A stretch of DNA of 51,462 bases, from NCBI RefSeq assembly GCF_001006805.1, contig NZ_LN811351.1, positions 749,385 to 800,846 on the forward strand, written 5' to 3'. The DNA comes from Microvirga massiliensis (lineage in GTDB: Bacteria; Pseudomonadota; Alphaproteobacteria; Rhizobiales; Beijerinckiaceae). The notes beneath the pieces were generated by a model that was not told the DNA's origin, did no database searches, and worked only from the letters and a program-made list of their open reading frames with translations. Shown here one piece after another: positions 49,991-51,462 of this stretch; the first letter of the stretch is position 1, and each line of letters opens with the position of its first letter. Both the position numbers and the translations under genes were made by a program.

Positions 49991-50212
49991 GTGGCTGGTT
50001 CTGTCGCTGTTTCAGGTTTTTCAGTGTCCGATCACGCAACGACTCGCAAGAGCCTGCTGAAGCGGATCATGGGTGCCATCATTCAGTCCCGTATGACGAC
50101 TGCCGAGCGGTTGGTTCGCCACTACGAGGCGCTGTTCGACAACGCCAGGATCTACGGAGATTACCGCCGGGTACGGCTCGGCTCCGCAGATCGTCTTCCC
50201 TTCAACACCTAA
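49991..50212 (+). CDS. Small protein of unknown function (73 residues)
   Basis: The start is GTG at 49991 with a good CGGAGG seven bases upstream. After a serine/threonine-rich start the protein continues KSLLKRIMGAIIQSRMTTAE and RLVRHYEALFDNARIYGDYR, ending RLPFNT. It is mostly helical and strongly basic in the first half, with no signal peptide or clear membrane segment. It does not match the DUF1127 motif I would expect for small rhizobial proteins of this size, though its character (basic helix, short, alone with a long leader) is similar. A second very small gene follows 30 bases later. The ribosome binding site and composition make it a plausible gene; function unknown. Confidence 0.6.
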   Translation: MAGSVAVSGFSVSDHATTRKSLLKRIMGAIIQSRMTTAERLVRHYEALFDNARIYGDYRRVRLGSADRLPFNT

Positions 50213-50242
50213 CCGACTTTCATCATCTCAGGGGCTGATACG

Positions 50243-50350
50243 ATGTTCATTCTGACCTTCCTCCGCATGTTGCGCGAAGTTGCCGCCGATGCACGCGAAA
50301 TGCAGCGTGTCATGCGCGCGCGCTATCCCTACGCCTTCATCGACGAGTGA
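50243..50350 (+). CDS. Very small protein of unknown function (35 residues)
   Basis: An ATG at 50243, with AGGGGC eight bases upstream, opens a 35-residue frame that begins MFILTFLRMLREVAADAREM and continues QRVMRARYPYAFIDE. It would form one amphipathic helix with a hydrophobic N-terminal edge. It lies 30 bases after the 73-residue gene on the same strand, so the two may form one unit. Its last 14 bases overlap the end of the convergent prmA. At this length a chance frame cannot be excluded; the ribosome binding site and the adjacent small gene are the support. Confidence 0.45.
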   Translation: MFILTFLRMLREVAADAREMQRVMRARYPYAFIDE

Positions 50351-51254
50351 GTGGAAGCGGGTGGCGGTGTGAAAGCACCAGAGCGACCCATCCTTCCTGA
50401 TCGTAGCGGCGGCGCAAGCGCCAGCCTTGCGCCGCATAAGCGCTGAGAACTCCCGGGACGTCGTGCCCGAGAAGACCCGAGAGGATGAGCGTCCCGTGCG
50501 GTGACGCGACTCTCGTGATGCTGGGGGCGAGCAATCGAAGCGGCTTGGCGAGAATATTCGCGAAGACCAGATCGAATCGTCCGGCCCGGCGCACGGCCTC
50601 ATGCCGCACGCCGGGCGCAACATAGAATGTCAACTGATGCGCGACACCATTGAGGTGCGCATTCTCCGACGCGACACGGATGGCCTCTGGGTCGATGTCG
50701 CCGGCCACCACCGGAATCTTAAGCATCTTGGCTGCTGCAAAAGCGAGGATTCCGGTACCTGTCCCGACATCGAGGACGGAGGCGGGCTTCCCCAACTTTA
50801 CCTCATCGACGAAAGCACGCAGGCAACTCGACGTCGTCCCGTGATGACCCGTGCCGAAGGCCAGTGCGGCCTCAATCTCGATCGCGAGATCGTTCGGGCG
50901 ACGTTGGTCGCGGTCATGGGCGCCATGCACGAGAATGCGGCCGGCCCGGACCGGGTTGAGCCCTTCGAGCGAGGCCTTCACCCAATCCTGCTGCGCCAGC
51001 GTTTGAAACTCGGCCTCGTCGGCCTCCGGCCCGATGATCGGCCGGATCAGGTTACGGACCGCGCCCTGATCGGGCTCGCGCGCGAAATAAGCTTCGAGCA
51101 GCCAGGATCCATCCTCGGTCTCGAACGCAGCAACCGCCGATTCCGCAGGATCGAAGATCTCCCCGATCACATTGGTCATGAGGCGAGCAGCCCGTTCGGT
51201 TGTCCTGAGGCGAAGGACATGGGTTGGGCGGTTCGGATGGAGACCTTCGAGCAT
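50337..51254 (-). CDS. prmA: Ribosomal protein L11 methyltransferase
   Basis: This 305-residue SAM-dependent methyltransferase modifies lysines and the N-terminus of ribosomal protein L11. The N-terminal substrate-recognition domain (about 1-110) is followed by IEIEAALAFGTGHHGTTSSC and the SAM loop VLDVGTGTGILAFAAAKM. The acidic residue in VVAGDIDPEAIRVASEN and the motif FDLVFANILAKPL (NxLxxP-like) complete the family pattern. The ATG at 51254 gives the normal length. It is convergent with the small genes at 49991-50350. Confidence 0.95.
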   Translation of the reverse strand: MLEGLHPNRPTHVLRLRTTERAARLMTNVIGEIFDPAESAVAAFETEDGSWLLEAYFAREPDQGAVRNLIRPIIGPEADEAEFQTLAQQDWVKASLEGLNPVRAGRILVHGAHDRDQRRPNDLAIEIEAALAFGTGHHGTTSSCLRAFVDEVKLGKPASVLDVGTGTGILAFAAAKMLKIPVVAGDIDPEAIRVASENAHLNGVAHQLTFYVAPGVRHEAVRRAGRFDLVFANILAKPLRLLAPSITRVASPHGTLILSGLLGHDVPGVLSAYAAQGWRLRRRYDQEGWVALVLSHRHPLPLTRR

Positions 51255-51361
51255 GGGAGCCGCTTATCACGCCCCTGAGGCGGGCTAAAGCTGGTCGAGG
51301 CAGGACGGTTGGCCACGCCGAAGCAACTCACCTGCTGACGCGATCGCGCCGTCAGGCGAGA

Positions 51362-51462
51362 TCAGTTCCGGCCGCCGCCATGTCCGCCGCCGCCGCCGTT
51401 TCCGCCGCCGCCGCCGTTCCCACCGCCGCCGCCGCCGCCGCCGTTCCCACCGCCGCCGCCGC
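51362..51462 (-). CDS. C-terminus of a glycine-rich protein, cut by the window edge
   Basis: On the minus strand, a frame entering at 51462 and ending with TGA at 51364-51362 encodes almost only glycine in runs of five to eight, interrupted by Asn (three times) and His. It ends GGGRN. The repeated unit is (GGC)n-GGN-AAC. The rest of the gene is outside the window, so the family cannot be named; glycine-rich secreted or surface proteins are the usual owners of such tails. The low-complexity sequence could also be a GC repeat without coding role. Confidence 0.45.
   Translation of the reverse strand, partial: GGGGGNGGGGGGGGNGGGGGNGGGGGHGGGRN

Noticed and set aside
49833..50060. A 75-codon frame overlapping the start of the 73-residue small gene
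   Set aside because: It lacks a ribosome binding site and overlaps a better supported gene. The competing frame at 49870 is rejected for the same reason.

Overview
The window looks like ordinary chromosome from a high-GC alphaproteobacterium. It is most likely a member of the Hyphomicrobiales (Rhizobiales) near the Methylobacteriaceae/Bosea/Microvirga groups. That placement is inferred from three things: the gene order of the division and cell wall cluster, an FtsZ with a very long linker, and the style of the intergenic repeats. No gene that would fix the genus is present.

Layout. Positions 1-438 hold the edge of a decayed IS3-type transposase and a dispersed repeat. Next come a drug/metabolite transporter (439-1347) and a methionine-cycle operon, sahR-metF-metH (1383-7097), with a palindromic operator directly in front of it. 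A stand-alone threonine dehydratase-like gene and a uronate isomerase gene (uxaC) diverge at about 8.3 kb. From 9.9 to 15.5 kb the minus strand carries a MacAB-type ABC exporter (adaptor, ATPase, permease), an AmpD-like amidase, a glycine-zipper/TerB/DnaJ protein and a small glycine-zipper envelope protein. The RNase P RNA gene (15786-16168) follows on the plus strand.

The core of the window (16.5-35.6 kb) is a complete and tightly packed dcw cluster: mraZ, rsmH, ftsL, ftsI, murE, murF, mraY, murD, ftsW, murG, murC, murB, ddl, ftsQ, ftsA, ftsZ. Most neighbours overlap by the stop/start motif ATGA or GTGA, so translational coupling is likely. The one clear break is a 193-base insert of hairpin repeats between murC and murB. 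A 13-bp GC hairpin closes the cluster after ftsZ. It is followed by lpxC, bamD, recN and ligA, so peptidoglycan synthesis, septation, lipid A synthesis, outer-membrane assembly and DNA repair genes sit together.

From 42 kb onward the minus strand has rnk-speD-speE (elongation-factor-like regulator and spermidine synthesis) ending in a good intrinsic terminator. Then come azlC-azlD (branched-chain amino acid exporter), a large Xaa-Pro aminopeptidase, an FAD-dependent oxidoreductase, two very small genes of unknown function, prmA, and the glycine-rich end of a gene cut by the window edge.

I see no phage, CRISPR array, toxin-antitoxin pair, defence island or biosynthetic cluster, and no tRNA. 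The observations most worth a second look are the SahR operator arrangement, two families of palindromic repeats (one placed inside the exporter and dcw operons), the pair of tiny genes at 49991-50350, and the hairpin in front of ligA. I do not find convincing evidence of an entirely new biological system here.
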